Shown: positions 25,217 through 33,761, numbered from the stretch's first letter. The stretch is DNA of 64,000 nt from Streptomyces sp. NBC_00390 (GCF_036057275.1 NZ_CP107945.1:6014001-6078000); one strand, 5' to 3'. A program made the numbers and translations. The notes: a model not told the origin generated them from the letters alone.

Positions 25217-26445
25217 GGCCGCTTCGCCTCATCCTCGGGCTTGGCGGGGTCGAACGTCGCGCTGTCGAGCTTGAGGGGGAACGGGCTCATGTCGTCGCCC
25301 GGTACGTCGATGCCCTCCTTGCCGGCGACCTCTTCATAGAGATCGCGCAGGATGATCTCATCGGCGATCTTGGTGTAGGACGGTGCTTCCTTGAGCAGTC
25401 CGAAGCGCTGGTACTGGGTCAGGAACCAGATCGCGTGCGCGCGGCGCGGCGCGGAGGTCTTGCCGTCGCGGAAGAACATCATCTGGTCGCCGCTGTACTT
25501 CTTCTCGCCGAGGTCCGCTCCCAGTTGATAGGTGCCGAGCAGCCGGCCCTCGATCTCCTTCGGCGGTGCGTTGACGTACTGCGCGGCGCCGATGGTCGTC
25601 GCCGCCTTGGCGCGGTTGTCCAGGTCGTCGAGCCACTTGGCGGCCTTGAGGATCGCCCCCATCACGTCGGCCAGGACGTCCTTGCGCTCCGTCGCGAACT
25701 TGGCGCCCGCGACCAGGGCCTTCTCCGGGTGGTGCTGCCACAGATCCTGGGTGGTCAGGTGAGTGAAGCCGATGTCCTGCTTGACGGCGACGGCGTTCCA
25801 GGGTTCCCCGACGCAGTAGCCGTCCATGTTGCCGACCTTCATATTGGCGACCATCTGTGGCGGCGGGACCGGAACGATCTTGACGTTCGACAGATCGGCC
25901 TTGGTGGCTTTCAGCCAGTACCGCAGCCAGGTGTCGTGCGTGCCGCCGGGGAAGGTCATGGCCAGCGTCGGCGACTTCTTCTCCAGCAGTGCCCGGGCGC
26001 CTTCCAGATCCGCGTAGCCTGCGTCGGCAAAGTCCTTCTTGAGGGTGATGGCCTGGCCGTTGTTGTTGAGCACCATGGCTATCTTCAGGTCGGTCGAACC
26101 CGTGCCCGCGATCTTTGATGCAACGGACAGGGGGAGGCTGAAGAGGGCATGAGCAGCATCGATCTGGCCGTTGAGCAGGTTGTCCCGAGTGGCCGGCCAC
26201 GAGGCCTGCTTGATCAGTTCGACGTTGAGGTCACGCTCGGCGAAGTACCCGAGCTCCTTCGCCATCACCAGTGGTGCACAGTCGGTCAACGCGATGAACC
26301 CAAGTCGCACGGTACGGCCGGGCTTGGCTGATGAGGAGTTGTTGTCGGCCGTTCCGCATGCGGTGAGGGCGCTGCCCAGCGAGGCAGTCAGGGCGGCTGT
26401 TCCGGTGAGGCGCAGGAAGCCTCTGCGCCCGAGGTTCTGTTCCAT
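25213..26445 (-). CDS. ABC substrate-binding lipoprotein, NrtA/CmpA type
   Basis: A twin-arginine lipoprotein signal (GRRGFLRLTGTAALTAS then a lipobox at ALTAC) anchors the protein outside the membrane. The mature 380 residues match NrtA/CmpA rather than the smaller SsuA proteins: VRLGFIALTDCAPLVMAKELGYF, LNGQIDAAHALFSLPLS, GNMDGYCVGEPWNAVAV. The last two are diagnostic of nitrate/bicarbonate binders, so nitrate is the best guess. ATG 26445 has no clear ribosome site; the mRNA start is not resolved. It heads the operon. No nitrate reductase is in view. Confidence 0.9.
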   Translation of the reverse strand: MEQNLGRRGFLRLTGTAALTASLGSALTACGTADNNSSSAKPGRTVRLGFIALTDCAPLVMAKELGYFAERDLNVELIKQASWPATRDNLLNGQIDAAHALFSLPLSVASKIAGTGSTDLKIAMVLNNNGQAITLKKDFADAGYADLEGARALLEKKSPTLAMTFPGGTHDTWLRYWLKATKADLSNVKIVPVPPPQMVANMKVGNMDGYCVGEPWNAVAVKQDIGFTHLTTQDLWQHHPEKALVAGAKFATERKDVLADVMGAILKAAKWLDDLDNRAKAATTIGAAQYVNAPPKEIEGRLLGTYQLGADLGEKKYSGDQMMFFRDGKTSAPRRAHAIWFLTQYQRFGLLKEAPSYTKIADEIILRDLYEEVAGKEGIDVPGDDMSPFPLKLDSATFDPAKPEDEAKRP

Positions 26446-26641
26446 GGCCAGAACGTAAGGGTGCACCGAGACGGGAGAATTGCGTGTATGTCAATGGCGC
26501 AGATCACACATCTCGCATCCGCGTGGGTGCGCACTGTGAGGGAGAGGAAACGAGCCGTGACTTGCCTGGCGGGGGACCGCTGTGGGATCGCGCGAGCGAC
26601 ACCAGGAGACAGAAGGGGTAGTGCAGTCCCGCCTTCGAGGT

Positions 26642-26680
26642 CGTGTGCCGGGATTCCGGTGACCGGAATCCCGGCACACG
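26642..26680. terminator. Perfect 19-bp inverted repeat
   Basis: CGTGTGCCGGGATTCCGGT (26642-26660) is mirrored exactly by 26662-26680 around a single base. It follows the stop of the minus-strand MazG-like gene by 65 bp, so it most simply terminates that transcript. The rest of the 300-bp gap (26446-26745) shows no gene I can support. Confidence 0.65.
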
Positions 26681-26745
26681 GCCTTGTTCCATCATGGGCC
26701 GCCGCCGGGGTCTTTGGAGGCGGTTCTCGCGGGTTCGACCCGAGC

Positions 26746-27081
26746 TCATCCGGACGCTTCAGCCGGGGGCTGAGCAAGTGAGCGCTTCGCGACGCCGTCC
26801 AGGTGGGCGGTGAAGACCTCCTCCGCCGTCGGGGTCAGTGTCCGCAGTGCGACCATCGCCGTGACGATCACATCGCACAACTCCGCCTGCACGTCATGCC
26901 AGTTGTGCGTCGTGCCCTTGCGCGGGTTCTGGCCGGTAGCACCGATGATCGCCTGGGCGACCTCGCCGGTCTCCTCCGTGAGCTTCAGCATCCGCAGCAG
27001 CACCGCCTGTTCGGGCGGCAGCTGGTTCGCCTGCTCCAGCCAGGCGTGCAGGCGGCCGATGGTCTCCCACTCCTGATCCAT
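26746..27081 (-). CDS. MazG-like nucleotide pyrophosphohydrolase
   Basis: The 111-aa all-alpha protein shows the MazG EExxE...D pattern: MLKLTEETGEVAQAIIG (Glu-rich helix near 32-48), then DVQAELCDVIVTAMVAL (Glu and Asp near 66-73). These residues hold Mg. Family members hydrolyse NTPs to NMP and pyrophosphate. ATG 27081 has GGGAGG 8 bases before it. An in-frame ATG at 27141 makes an ATGA overlap with the MarR stop, so coupling is possible, but the added 20 residues look non-domain. Confidence 0.8.
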   Translation of the reverse strand: MDQEWETIGRLHAWLEQANQLPPEQAVLLRMLKLTEETGEVAQAIIGATGQNPRKGTTHNWHDVQAELCDVIVTAMVALRTLTPTAEEVFTAHLDGVAKRSLAQPPAEASG

Positions 27082-27137
27082 GGCCGCAGCCTCCCATGGG
27101 GGCGGGCCGGCTGCGCCTGCCTGGCCGATGGCTGCGT

Positions 27138-27605
27138 TCATTCAGGGCCCGGCAGCCCTTTGAGGCGCGCTGTCTGTTCTTCCTGGACCTTGCGGGCCGT
27201 CTCGAGGAAGTCGTTGATCGCGGCGAGCTGCTGCTCGTCGTAGCGCCGGAGCGCCAGCATCCCCGCCTCGCCGACGGGCCCGTACACCTCGCGCTCGGCA
27301 GTGCGGGCCGCCTCGGTGGCGGTGACCAGAACCCGCCGCCGGTTGGCGGCATCCCGGCTGCGCGTGACGTAGCCCGCTCGTTCGAGGCGGTCGATGGCGG
27401 TCGTCGTCGCCGCCGGGCTGAGCTTGGCAGCAGTGGTGAGTTCTCCGGCCGACACGGGCTCTTCGGCCAGGATCACATCCAGGCAGCGCAGGTCGGTGCG
27501 GTTCAGCCCCAGCGTGGCCGCGGCTGCTTCGTCGAAGGCGTCGAAGCTCTGTTGAAGCAACCTCATCCGCACGGCGACCTCGCGCAAGCCATCATCTTTC
27601 GACAT
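27138..27605 (-). CDS. MarR-family transcriptional regulator
   Basis: The 155-aa protein has the MarR winged helix: LGLNRTDLRCLDVILAEEPVSAGELTTAAKLSPAATTTAIDRLERAGYVTRSRDAANRRRVLVTATEAAR (about 32-100). DRLERAGYVTRSxDxxNRRxxLVxLT is the wing signature. It is divergent from the SnoaL-like gene, and a 13-bp palindrome (27630-27642) lies between them, so it should control that gene and itself. No cysteine oxidant sensor is apparent. Confidence 0.9.
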   Translation of the reverse strand: MSKDDGLREVAVRMRLLQQSFDAFDEAAAATLGLNRTDLRCLDVILAEEPVSAGELTTAAKLSPAATTTAIDRLERAGYVTRSRDAANRRRVLVTATEAARTAEREVYGPVGEAGMLALRRYDEQQLAAINDFLETARKVQEEQTARLKGLPGPE

Positions 27606-27629
27606 TCGAAGCTTTCTGTTAGCGTAAGA

Positions 27630-27642
27630 TTCGACAGTCGAA
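27630..27642. promoter_or_regulatory. Probable MarR operator
   Basis: TTCGACAGTCGAA is a perfect palindrome around one base, in the 59-bp gap between the divergent MarR and SnoaL-like genes. A related half, ATTCGAA, lies at 27604-27610 over the MarR start. Confidence 0.65.
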
Positions 27643-27664
27643 ATGATAACTCGGGGAGGCCGCC

Positions 27665-28186
27665 ATGCCCACCAGCGACGAGCAGATCGCGCAGTTGTTC
27701 CACCGGTTCATGCAGGCGTGGACCGACAACGACGCCGCCGCCTTCGGCGCCTGCTTCACCGACGACGCCGACTACGTCTCCTACGACGGCACCCGCGCGA
27801 CCGGCCGACCTGCTCTCCAGGACAACCACGACCGGCTGTTCCGTGGCGTGCTGGCCGGCTCGGCGCTCGTCGGTGACCTGGAGGCGATCCGCCACATAAC
27901 CGCGGACGCCGCCGTCGTCCACGGCACGGCATCGGTGCTGATGCCGTGGCGCTCCGAGCTGCCCAAACGGCGCCTGTCCCGGCAGACCCTCGTGGTCGTC
28001 CGCACCGAGCAGGGCTGGCGGATCTCCGCCCTCCACAACGGACGCGTGCGACCCGTGACCATCCCCGACCCCGACGCCCTGCCGTCCCGCATGTCCCAGG
28101 CGATGAGCCGGATCAGCCGGCGCCTCGGCAGGGGCCGCACCGCTCCCGGCACCGCGCCGACAATCTCGTCCGCCACCGAAGCCTGA
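27665..28186 (+). CDS. SnoaL-like / SgcJ-EcaC family protein
   Basis: The 173-aa protein has the NTF2-like fold signature in residues 1-125: EQIAQLFHRFMQAWTDNDAAAFGACFTDDADYVSYDGT, then TGRPALQDNH, and LVVVRTEQGWRISALHNGRV near 106-125. SgcJ/EcaC-type proteins bind small hydrophobic substrates; a reaction cannot be assigned. The C-terminal 45 residues are basic. GGGGAGGCCGCC precedes ATG 27665. The divergent MarR protein likely regulates it. Confidence 0.85.
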   Translation: MPTSDEQIAQLFHRFMQAWTDNDAAAFGACFTDDADYVSYDGTRATGRPALQDNHDRLFRGVLAGSALVGDLEAIRHITADAAVVHGTASVLMPWRSELPKRRLSRQTLVVVRTEQGWRISALHNGRVRPVTIPDPDALPSRMSQAMSRISRRLGRGRTAPGTAPTISSATEA

Positions 28187-28255
28187 CACCGCGACGGACC
28201 GCTCACGCCTGGACCTCCGCCGTCACCGTGGTCCACCGGAGCGAGCCTTGCATCT

Positions 28256-28418
28256 AGTGCCGCCCCCGCCAAGGTTTGCCCCGCTCGCCGCCCTGGCACG
28301 ACCATCTGCTGCGTTGCCGTATCAGCCGAGTAAGCCCACTACGAGGCCGATCCGGCGCCTTGCATCTGACCGCACCAGGACGCCTCGCCACCGGGCAAAC
28401 ATTGGCGGGGGCGGCACT
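28256..28418. mobile_element. MITE-like element, 163 bp with 26-bp inverted ends
   Basis: The left end AGTGCCGCCCCCGCCAA... (28256-28281) and right end (28393-28418) are inverted copies with one mismatch. The interior encodes nothing but contains a core (CTGCGTTGCCG, CACTACGAGG, CGCCTTGCATCTGACCGCACCAGGACGCC) alignable with the element at 33548-33749. No clear target duplication. It ends 22 bp from the stop of the next minus-strand gene and fills most of the 28187-28440 gap. Confidence 0.75.
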
Positions 28419-28440
28419 GGACGACCCGCGAAGTACGGGA

Positions 28441-29451
28441 CTAGAGGACGGTGGGCGCCGAACAGCCGTGACGCGCCGCCGAGTCCCGGGCGAAGCGGCG
28501 CAGGTCCTTCAGTTCCGCGGCGTCGAGCAGCTTCTTCGCCGGTTCGCGGTCCGCGTTCCCGGTCGTCTCCGCCCAGTACATGCCGGTGCCCAGCGCGCCC
28601 TTGCAGCGGGCCGAGGCCCACGCCATGTTGCGCGCGTTGCCCGCAGGGCGGGACTGACCGCCGTACGTCCCGTCGCGACCGCCCGCGAAGGGACCGTACT
28701 CGGCCTGCAGTGCCAGGCCGCCTTCGAGGACGCAGTACTCGACCGGAGCCGTGGCCGCCGCGGTCTCGCGGAAGGCCTTGTGGGACGTCAGGCCCGTGCA
28801 GGTGCCCTTCGGGAATTCGGCGGCGACGCTGGTGTCGGGAGGCGGCGGCGCCGGATCCACCCGGTCGATCCGGGTACCGGGGGTCGCGTCGCAGCCGGTG
28901 CGCTCTGCAGTGCGCTGCGCCGTGGCGGTCGCCACACGGGCGAGGCCCACCCGGTCCGTCGAGTACCGGGCCTGGGTGGTGACGAGGATGCCACTGCCCT
29001 TGCGGGCGGGCCAGTTGGGGCAGTCGAGCAGCACGGATGCGTCGAGTCCCCCGTCCTCGTCCTCGGCGACGATGAAACCCGACCAGCCGGAACCCAGGGG
29101 CACCGGCAGGACGTCGTCACGTCGCTGGAAGGTGTAGGTGCCGTAGGGGCTGTGGGCGCCGGCGGTCGTCTCGATGTCGATCCACAGGCTGCCGATCTTG
29201 CAGTTCGTGGCGAGGCCCGCCGGCTCCGTGACCTCGCTCGAGACGTCGAACGTCCCGCTGGTCAGCTCGAAGTCGTCGCCGGTCATGTCCAGCACGTCCG
29301 ACACCGGCAGCATGCCCGAGCACGCCTCGGACAGCCGGTGCTCGGGCGAGCGCTGCTCCAGCCACAGGTACCCGCCGCCCACCAGGGCCGCGGTCAGCAG
29401 CGCCGCCCCGCTCCGCTTCACCCAGATGTTGATGTCGTGCCACCACCGCAT
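28441..29451 (-). CDS. Membrane-anchored hypothetical protein (336 aa)
   Basis: One N-terminal helix (SGAALLTAALVGGGYLWL, about 14-31) follows the charged start MRWWHDINIWVKR, so the remaining 300 residues should face outside. The ectodomain has about eight cysteines in two halves with similar endings (DATPGTRID, and CSAPTVL at the C-terminus), which suggests an internal duplication. Notable stretches are SWIDIET-like IGSLWIDIETTAG and GYxLQAEYGPF-like GGLALQAEYGPFAGG. The family recurs in Streptomyces without a known function. It ends close to the MITE-like element. Confidence 0.75.
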   Translation of the reverse strand: MRWWHDINIWVKRSGAALLTAALVGGGYLWLEQRSPEHRLSEACSGMLPVSDVLDMTGDDFELTSGTFDVSSEVTEPAGLATNCKIGSLWIDIETTAGAHSPYGTYTFQRRDDVLPVPLGSGWSGFIVAEDEDGGLDASVLLDCPNWPARKGSGILVTTQARYSTDRVGLARVATATAQRTAERTGCDATPGTRIDRVDPAPPPPDTSVAAEFPKGTCTGLTSHKAFRETAAATAPVEYCVLEGGLALQAEYGPFAGGRDGTYGGQSRPAGNARNMAWASARCKGALGTGMYWAETTGNADREPAKKLLDAAELKDLRRFARDSAARHGCSAPTVL

Positions 29452-29532
29452 CGCAGCAGGCTAGCCAACGCGCTGCCGGCCGCTGTCACAGGGGCCCCGT
29501 CAGCCCCACTTCCCCCTCAGTCCCACCCCGCG

Positions 29533-30309
29533 TCAGCCCCGCCCCACGAACGGCATCGCCGTCGCCAGGATCGTGGTGAACTGGATGTTCGCCTCCAGCG
29601 GCAGGTCCGCCATCAGCCGCACCGTTCGCGCCACGTCCGACGCGTCCATCACCGGCTCCGCGGCCAGCTCGCCGTTCGCCTGGAGGACTCCGGACTGCAT
29701 CCGGGCCGTCATCTCCGTCGCCGCGTTGCCGATGTCGATCTGGCCGCAGGCGATGCTGTACGGACGGCCGTCCAGGGACAGCGACTTCGTCAGGCCGGTC
29801 AGCGCGTGCTTCGTCGCGGTGTACGGGGCCGAGTGCGGGCGGGGTGTGTGCGCAGAGACGGAGCCGTTGTTGACGATCCGCCCGCCCTGCGGGTCCTGTG
29901 CCTTCATCTGGCGGAACGCCGCCTGCGCGCACAGGAACGCGCCGGTCAGATTGACGTCCACCACCTTGCGCCAGGCCGAGTACGGCAGGTCCTCGAACGG
30001 GATGCCGCCGGGGCCGAACGTGCCCGCGTTGTTGAACAGGAAGTCCAGCCGGCCGTAGCGCTCGCGCACCGCCGCGAAGAGCGCGTCCACCGCCTCGGGG
30101 TCCGTCACATCCGTGGGCACGCACATCACATCCGCGTCCGGACCGGCCAGCTCCGCCGTCTCCTCCAGCGCCTCGGCCCGACGGCCGGCCAGCGCCACTG
30201 ACCAGCCGTCAGCCAGTGCCAGCGCGACGGCCCGGCCGAGGCCCGAGCCCGCGCCCGTCACCACCGCGATCCTCCGTACCCGATGTGCACGAACTGCGTC
30301 TGCATCCAT
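29533..30309 (-). CDS. SDR-family oxidoreductase
   Basis: A 258-aa classical SDR. TGAGSGLG near 18-25 binds the cofactor, AGRR near 42 suggests NADP, NNAGTFG near 93, NNGSVSAH carries Ser near 143, and YTATKHAL supplies the Tyr/Lys pair near 158-162. IDIGNAATEMTARM is the substrate loop. The product is a standalone dehydrogenase divergent from phoD across a 134-bp gap. Start ATG 30309 has no strong ribosome site. The substrate is unknown. Confidence 0.88.
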   Translation of the reverse strand: MDADAVRAHRVRRIAVVTGAGSGLGRAVALALADGWSVALAGRRAEALEETAELAGPDADVMCVPTDVTDPEAVDALFAAVRERYGRLDFLFNNAGTFGPGGIPFEDLPYSAWRKVVDVNLTGAFLCAQAAFRQMKAQDPQGGRIVNNGSVSAHTPRPHSAPYTATKHALTGLTKSLSLDGRPYSIACGQIDIGNAATEMTARMQSGVLQANGELAAEPVMDASDVARTVRLMADLPLEANIQFTTILATAMPFVGRG

Positions 30310-30443
30310 GGACGCGCAGCGTACGCGCCGACGGCGAACGCGGAACTCATGCGACCGACATGCGGAAGTTGTGTCCCCGACAACACGGCTTCGTCCCCCG
30401 CCACTCCAATGCGAACTGACAACAGCCGTCAGGGGAGGGGCAC

Positions 30444-32078
30444 ATGACACCCGCGCCGCAGTATGGCGACCACGCACCCGAACTCAGGGCGGCGGCCCGG
30501 CACATCGGCCGCCGTACCTTCCTGACCACCGCCTCCGCGGCCGCCGCGCTGGCCTTCGCCGTCAATCTGCCCGGCTCCGCGTCTGCGGCCGAGGCGGACG
30601 CCAAGAAGATCACCGAGGACCCTTTCACGCTCGGCGTGGCCTCCGGTGACCCCCAGCCCGGGTCCGTCGTCCTGTGGACCCGGCTCGCCCCGCGACCGTA
30701 CGAACCCGGCAGCGGGCTGCCCGCCGCCCGGTTCACGGTGCGCTGGGAGCTCGCCCACGACGAGCTCTTCACCCGTATCGTCCGGCGCGGAAGCGCCACC
30801 GCCCACCCCGAGTTCGACCACAGCGTCCATGTCGAGCCCACCGGCCTCGACCCGGACCGCGTCTACCACTACCGCTTCCGCGCCGGCAGCTGGATCAGCC
30901 CGGCCGGCCGTACCCGCACCGCGCCCGCCCGCGCTGCCCGCATCAGCGAGCTCAGGTTCGCCGCCGTGAGCTGCCAGGCGTACCACGACGGCTACTTCAC
31001 CGCCCACCGGCACCTCGCCGACGAGGACCTCGACGTCGTCTTCCACCTCGGCGACTACCTCTACGAGTACGCCGTGAACGCCGTCGGCGGAGCCCGTAAC
31101 CACACCGACCGCCGACTGCCCGCCCACTACAACCGCGAGACGATCACCCTGGAGGACTACCGGCTGCGCTACGGCCTCTACAAGTCCGACCCCGATCTGA
31201 TGGCCGCCCACGCCGCGCACCCCTTCGTCGTCACCTGGGACGACCACGAGACCGAGAACAACTACGCCGACGAGATCCCCGAGAACGACGTGCCGCGTGA
31301 GGAGTTCCTGCTGCGCCGGGCCGCGGCCTACCGCGCGTACTGGGAGAACCAGCCGCTGCGCACGCCCCAGCGGCCCCGGGGCACCGACATGCAGCTCTAC
31401 CGCAGACTGCACTTCGGGCGGCTCGCCCAGTTCGACGTGCTCGACACCCGGCAGTACCGCTCCGACCAGGCCTACGGCGACGGCCTGGACATCCCCGGCC
31501 CCGAGTCCGAGGACCCGGCGCGCACCATGACGGGCGAGACCCAGGAGCGCTGGCTGATCGACGGCTGGCGGCAGTCGCGTGCCCTGTGGAACGTCGTGCC
31601 GCAGCAGGTCAACTTCTCCCGGCGCAAGCTGGATCTGACCGAGCCCGCCCGGGTCAGCATGGACTCCTGGGACGGCTACCCGGCCTCCCGCGACCGGATC
31701 CTCGACGGCGCCGGGTCGGCCGGCGTCGAGAACCTGATGATCCTCACCGGAGACGTCCATGTGGCGTACGCGTACGACATCAAGCGGGACTACGACACCC
31801 CGGGCGCCGAGGTCGTCGGCACCGAGATCGTGGCGACGTCGATCTCCAGCGGCAAGGACGGCGCCGACAAGCCGGCCACCTGGGACACGTACACCCGGGC
31901 CAATCCGCACATGCGGTTCTACAACGGACGCCGCGGCTATGTGACCGTCACGCTGGGCGAGCAGCAGGCGCGCGCCGACTTCCGGACACTCACCCATGTG
32001 ACGACCCCGGGCTCGCCGGTCACCACGGCCGCGTCGTTCGTGACGGACGCGGGAAACCCGGGTCTGCGGCAGATCTGA
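30444..32078 (+). CDS. phoD: Alkaline phosphatase PhoD
   Basis: A Tat signal (GRRTFLTTASAAAALAFAVNLPGSASA) exports the folded enzyme. The N-terminal PhoD domain (ITEDPFTLGVASGDPQPGSVVLWTRLAP) is followed by the metallophosphatase core: AVSCQAY, FHLGDYLYEY (Asp-Tyr), TWDDHETENN, LDTRQYRSDQ, TGDVHVAY. These bind Fe/Ca at the active site. At 544 aa it has normal length. PhoD releases phosphate from monoesters, diesters or teichoic acids. ATG 30444 follows AGGGGAGGGG. I do not see a clear PHO box in the 134-bp upstream gap. Confidence 0.93.
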   Translation: MTPAPQYGDHAPELRAAARHIGRRTFLTTASAAAALAFAVNLPGSASAAEADAKKITEDPFTLGVASGDPQPGSVVLWTRLAPRPYEPGSGLPAARFTVRWELAHDELFTRIVRRGSATAHPEFDHSVHVEPTGLDPDRVYHYRFRAGSWISPAGRTRTAPARAARISELRFAAVSCQAYHDGYFTAHRHLADEDLDVVFHLGDYLYEYAVNAVGGARNHTDRRLPAHYNRETITLEDYRLRYGLYKSDPDLMAAHAAHPFVVTWDDHETENNYADEIPENDVPREEFLLRRAAAYRAYWENQPLRTPQRPRGTDMQLYRRLHFGRLAQFDVLDTRQYRSDQAYGDGLDIPGPESEDPARTMTGETQERWLIDGWRQSRALWNVVPQQVNFSRRKLDLTEPARVSMDSWDGYPASRDRILDGAGSAGVENLMILTGDVHVAYAYDIKRDYDTPGAEVVGTEIVATSISSGKDGADKPATWDTYTRANPHMRFYNGRRGYVTVTLGEQQARADFRTLTHVTTPGSPVTTAASFVTDAGNPGLRQI

Positions 32079-32149
32079 CGCGAGACGCACTCGACCACGC
32101 CGGAGGAATGGAGACCATAATTCGTTGAAACCAGGAACGGGAGCAGCAG

Positions 32150-33478
32150 ATGCCGGAGAGCGGCCAGAGCGAACAAGGACATATATCTCAGGCCGCCCCG
32201 GTGTCCGCGTCCCCGCCGGCGCCGATGTCCGCGTCCCTGCCCGCGCAGACGACCGCCCCCGCCGTCGCGGCGCGGCGCGCAGGGCTCCTGGTCACCCTCG
32301 TCCTCGGCGGCCTCACCGCACTGCCGCCGCTGTCCATGGACATGTACCTGCCGGCGCTGCCCGCGGTGACCGACTCGCTGCACGCGCCCGCCGCGACCGT
32401 CCAGCTCACCCTCACCGCCTGCCTCCTGGGCATGGCGCTCGGCCAGCTCGTCGTCGGTCCGATGAGCGACAAGTGGGGGCGCCGGCGCCCGCTGCTGGCG
32501 GGGATGGCCGTGTACGCCGTGGCCACCGTGCTGTGTGCGCTCGCCCCGACGGCCGAACTGCTCATCGCCTTCCGGCTGCTCCAGGGACTCGCGGGCGCGG
32601 CCGGCATCGTCATCGCCCGTGCGGTGGTCCGCGACCTCTACGACGGCGTGGAGATGGCCCGGTTCTTCTCCACCCTGATGCTCGTCTCCGGCGTCGCGCC
32701 CATCGTCGCTCCGCTGATCGGCGGCCAGGTACTGCGGATCACCGACTGGCGCGGGATCTTCGTCGTCCTCGCCGCCGTCGGTGTGCTGCTCACCGCCGTC
32801 GTGCTGAAGTGGCTGCACGAGACCCTGCCCCCGCAGCGGCGGCACGGCGGAGGCGTCGGCGAGGCGCTGCGCACGATGCGCGGACTGCTCGCCGACCGGG
32901 TCTTCACCGGGTACACGCTGACCGGCGGTTTCGCCTTCGCGGCGCTGTTCGCCTACATCTCGGCCTCACCGTTCGTGGTTCAGGAGATCTACGGGGCGTC
33001 CCCGCAGACGTTCAGCCTGCTCTTCGGGCTCAACTCGGTCGGTCTGATCACCGTCGGCCAGATCAACGGCAAGCTGCTGGTGGGCCGGGTCAGCCTGGAC
33101 AAGGCGCTCGGTATCGGCCTGAGCGTGATCGCACTCGCGGCGGCCGCCCTGCTGCTCATGACGTCGGGGGTCTTCGGGCGGGTGGGTCTCGTGCCGGTCG
33201 CAGCCGGGCTGTTCGTCCTGATGTCCGCGATGGGCCTCGCGATGCCGAACACCAACGCGCTCGCGCTGCTGCGCACCCCGCACGCGGCGGGCTCCGCCTC
33301 CGCGCTGATCGGCACCACGTCGTTCCTGATCGGCGCGATCGCCTCGCCGCTCGTCGGGATCGCGGGCGAGGCGACGGCCGTGCCGATGGCCGTCGTCCAG
33401 CTGACCTGCGCGCTGGCCTCGGTGGGCTGCTTCCTGGGGCTGTGCCGTCCCTGGCAGCGCCGCGACGAAGCCGTCTGA
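32150..33478 (+). CDS. Bcr/CflA-family multidrug efflux MFS transporter
   Basis: The 442-aa protein begins with a 40-residue Ala/Pro-rich cytosolic tail, then twelve helices. The Bcr/CflA mark PPLSMDMYLPALPAV is at 56-70 and motif A, GPMSDKWGRRRPLL, at about 103-116. QGLAGAAGIVIARAVVRDLYDG near 145-166 is the drug:proton antiporter motif. It would export drugs or a peptide/sugar by proton antiport. GGGAG precedes ATG 32150. It follows phoD by 71 bp and may share its transcript. Confidence 0.92.
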   Translation: MPESGQSEQGHISQAAPVSASPPAPMSASLPAQTTAPAVAARRAGLLVTLVLGGLTALPPLSMDMYLPALPAVTDSLHAPAATVQLTLTACLLGMALGQLVVGPMSDKWGRRRPLLAGMAVYAVATVLCALAPTAELLIAFRLLQGLAGAAGIVIARAVVRDLYDGVEMARFFSTLMLVSGVAPIVAPLIGGQVLRITDWRGIFVVLAAVGVLLTAVVLKWLHETLPPQRRHGGGVGEALRTMRGLLADRVFTGYTLTGGFAFAALFAYISASPFVVQEIYGASPQTFSLLFGLNSVGLITVGQINGKLLVGRVSLDKALGIGLSVIALAAAALLLMTSGVFGRVGLVPVAAGLFVLMSAMGLAMPNTNALALLRTPHAAGSASALIGTTSFLIGAIASPLVGIAGEATAVPMAVVQLTCALASVGCFLGLCRPWQRRDEAV

Positions 33479-33547
33479 GCCGACGGCAGGGGAGACGAGG
33501 CAGGGGACACAGCCACCGGGGATCCGGGACCGGGGATCGCGCCTAGA

Positions 33548-33749
33548 GGCCGTGTCTGACAAATCCCGCCTGGTGCGCGACGCCCGGCACGCACTCCCCC
33601 AGAGCTTCGCCTGGGGGTACCCCCAGCTGCGTTGTCGGAGTCATCCAAGTACGTTCAGTACGAGGATGACCCTCCGCCTTGCGATTGCACGCACCGGACG
33701 CCGAGCACCCCGCCCCGCGGGCGGACGGCGCTATTTGTCGGACACGGCC
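33548..33749. mobile_element. MITE-like structured element, 202 bp
   Basis: Terminal inverted repeats GGCCGTGTCTGACAAAT (33548-33564) and ATTTGTCGGACACGGCC (33733-33749) differ at one base. The element is flanked by TAGA on both sides (33544-33547 and 33750-33753), a 4-bp target duplication; CTAG is an alternative reading. It encodes no protein. The interior contains the 16-bp palindrome CTGGGGGTACCCCCAG (33611-33626) and a core hairpin (33636-33676). Its ends and size suggest a MITE moved by an IS5-type transposase elsewhere. Confidence 0.85.
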
Positions 33750-33755
33750 TAGAAT
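33750..33755 (+). promoter_or_regulatory. -10 box of the Rsm22 gene, at the element junction
   Basis: TAGAAT lies 6 bases before the GTG start at 33762. Its first four bases are the right-hand copy of the TAGA duplication, so the element has landed at the -10 box and displaced whatever -35 region preceded it. Confidence 0.6.
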
Positions 33756-33761
33756 CGGGCG

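Noticed and set aside
26446..26560. A short cysteine-containing leader peptide (ATG TGT GAT CTG CGC CAT TGA) upstream of the importer operon.
   Set aside because: Only seven codons, no convincing ribosome site or attenuator structure.
26720..26765. GGGTTCGACCC resembling a tRNA T-arm.
   Set aside because: The flanking bases do not form a 5-bp T stem, and no D-arm, anticodon arm or acceptor partner is found upstream.
30310..30443. A PHO box expected upstream of phoD.
   Set aside because: I found no pair of 11-bp GTTCACC-like direct repeats in the gap.
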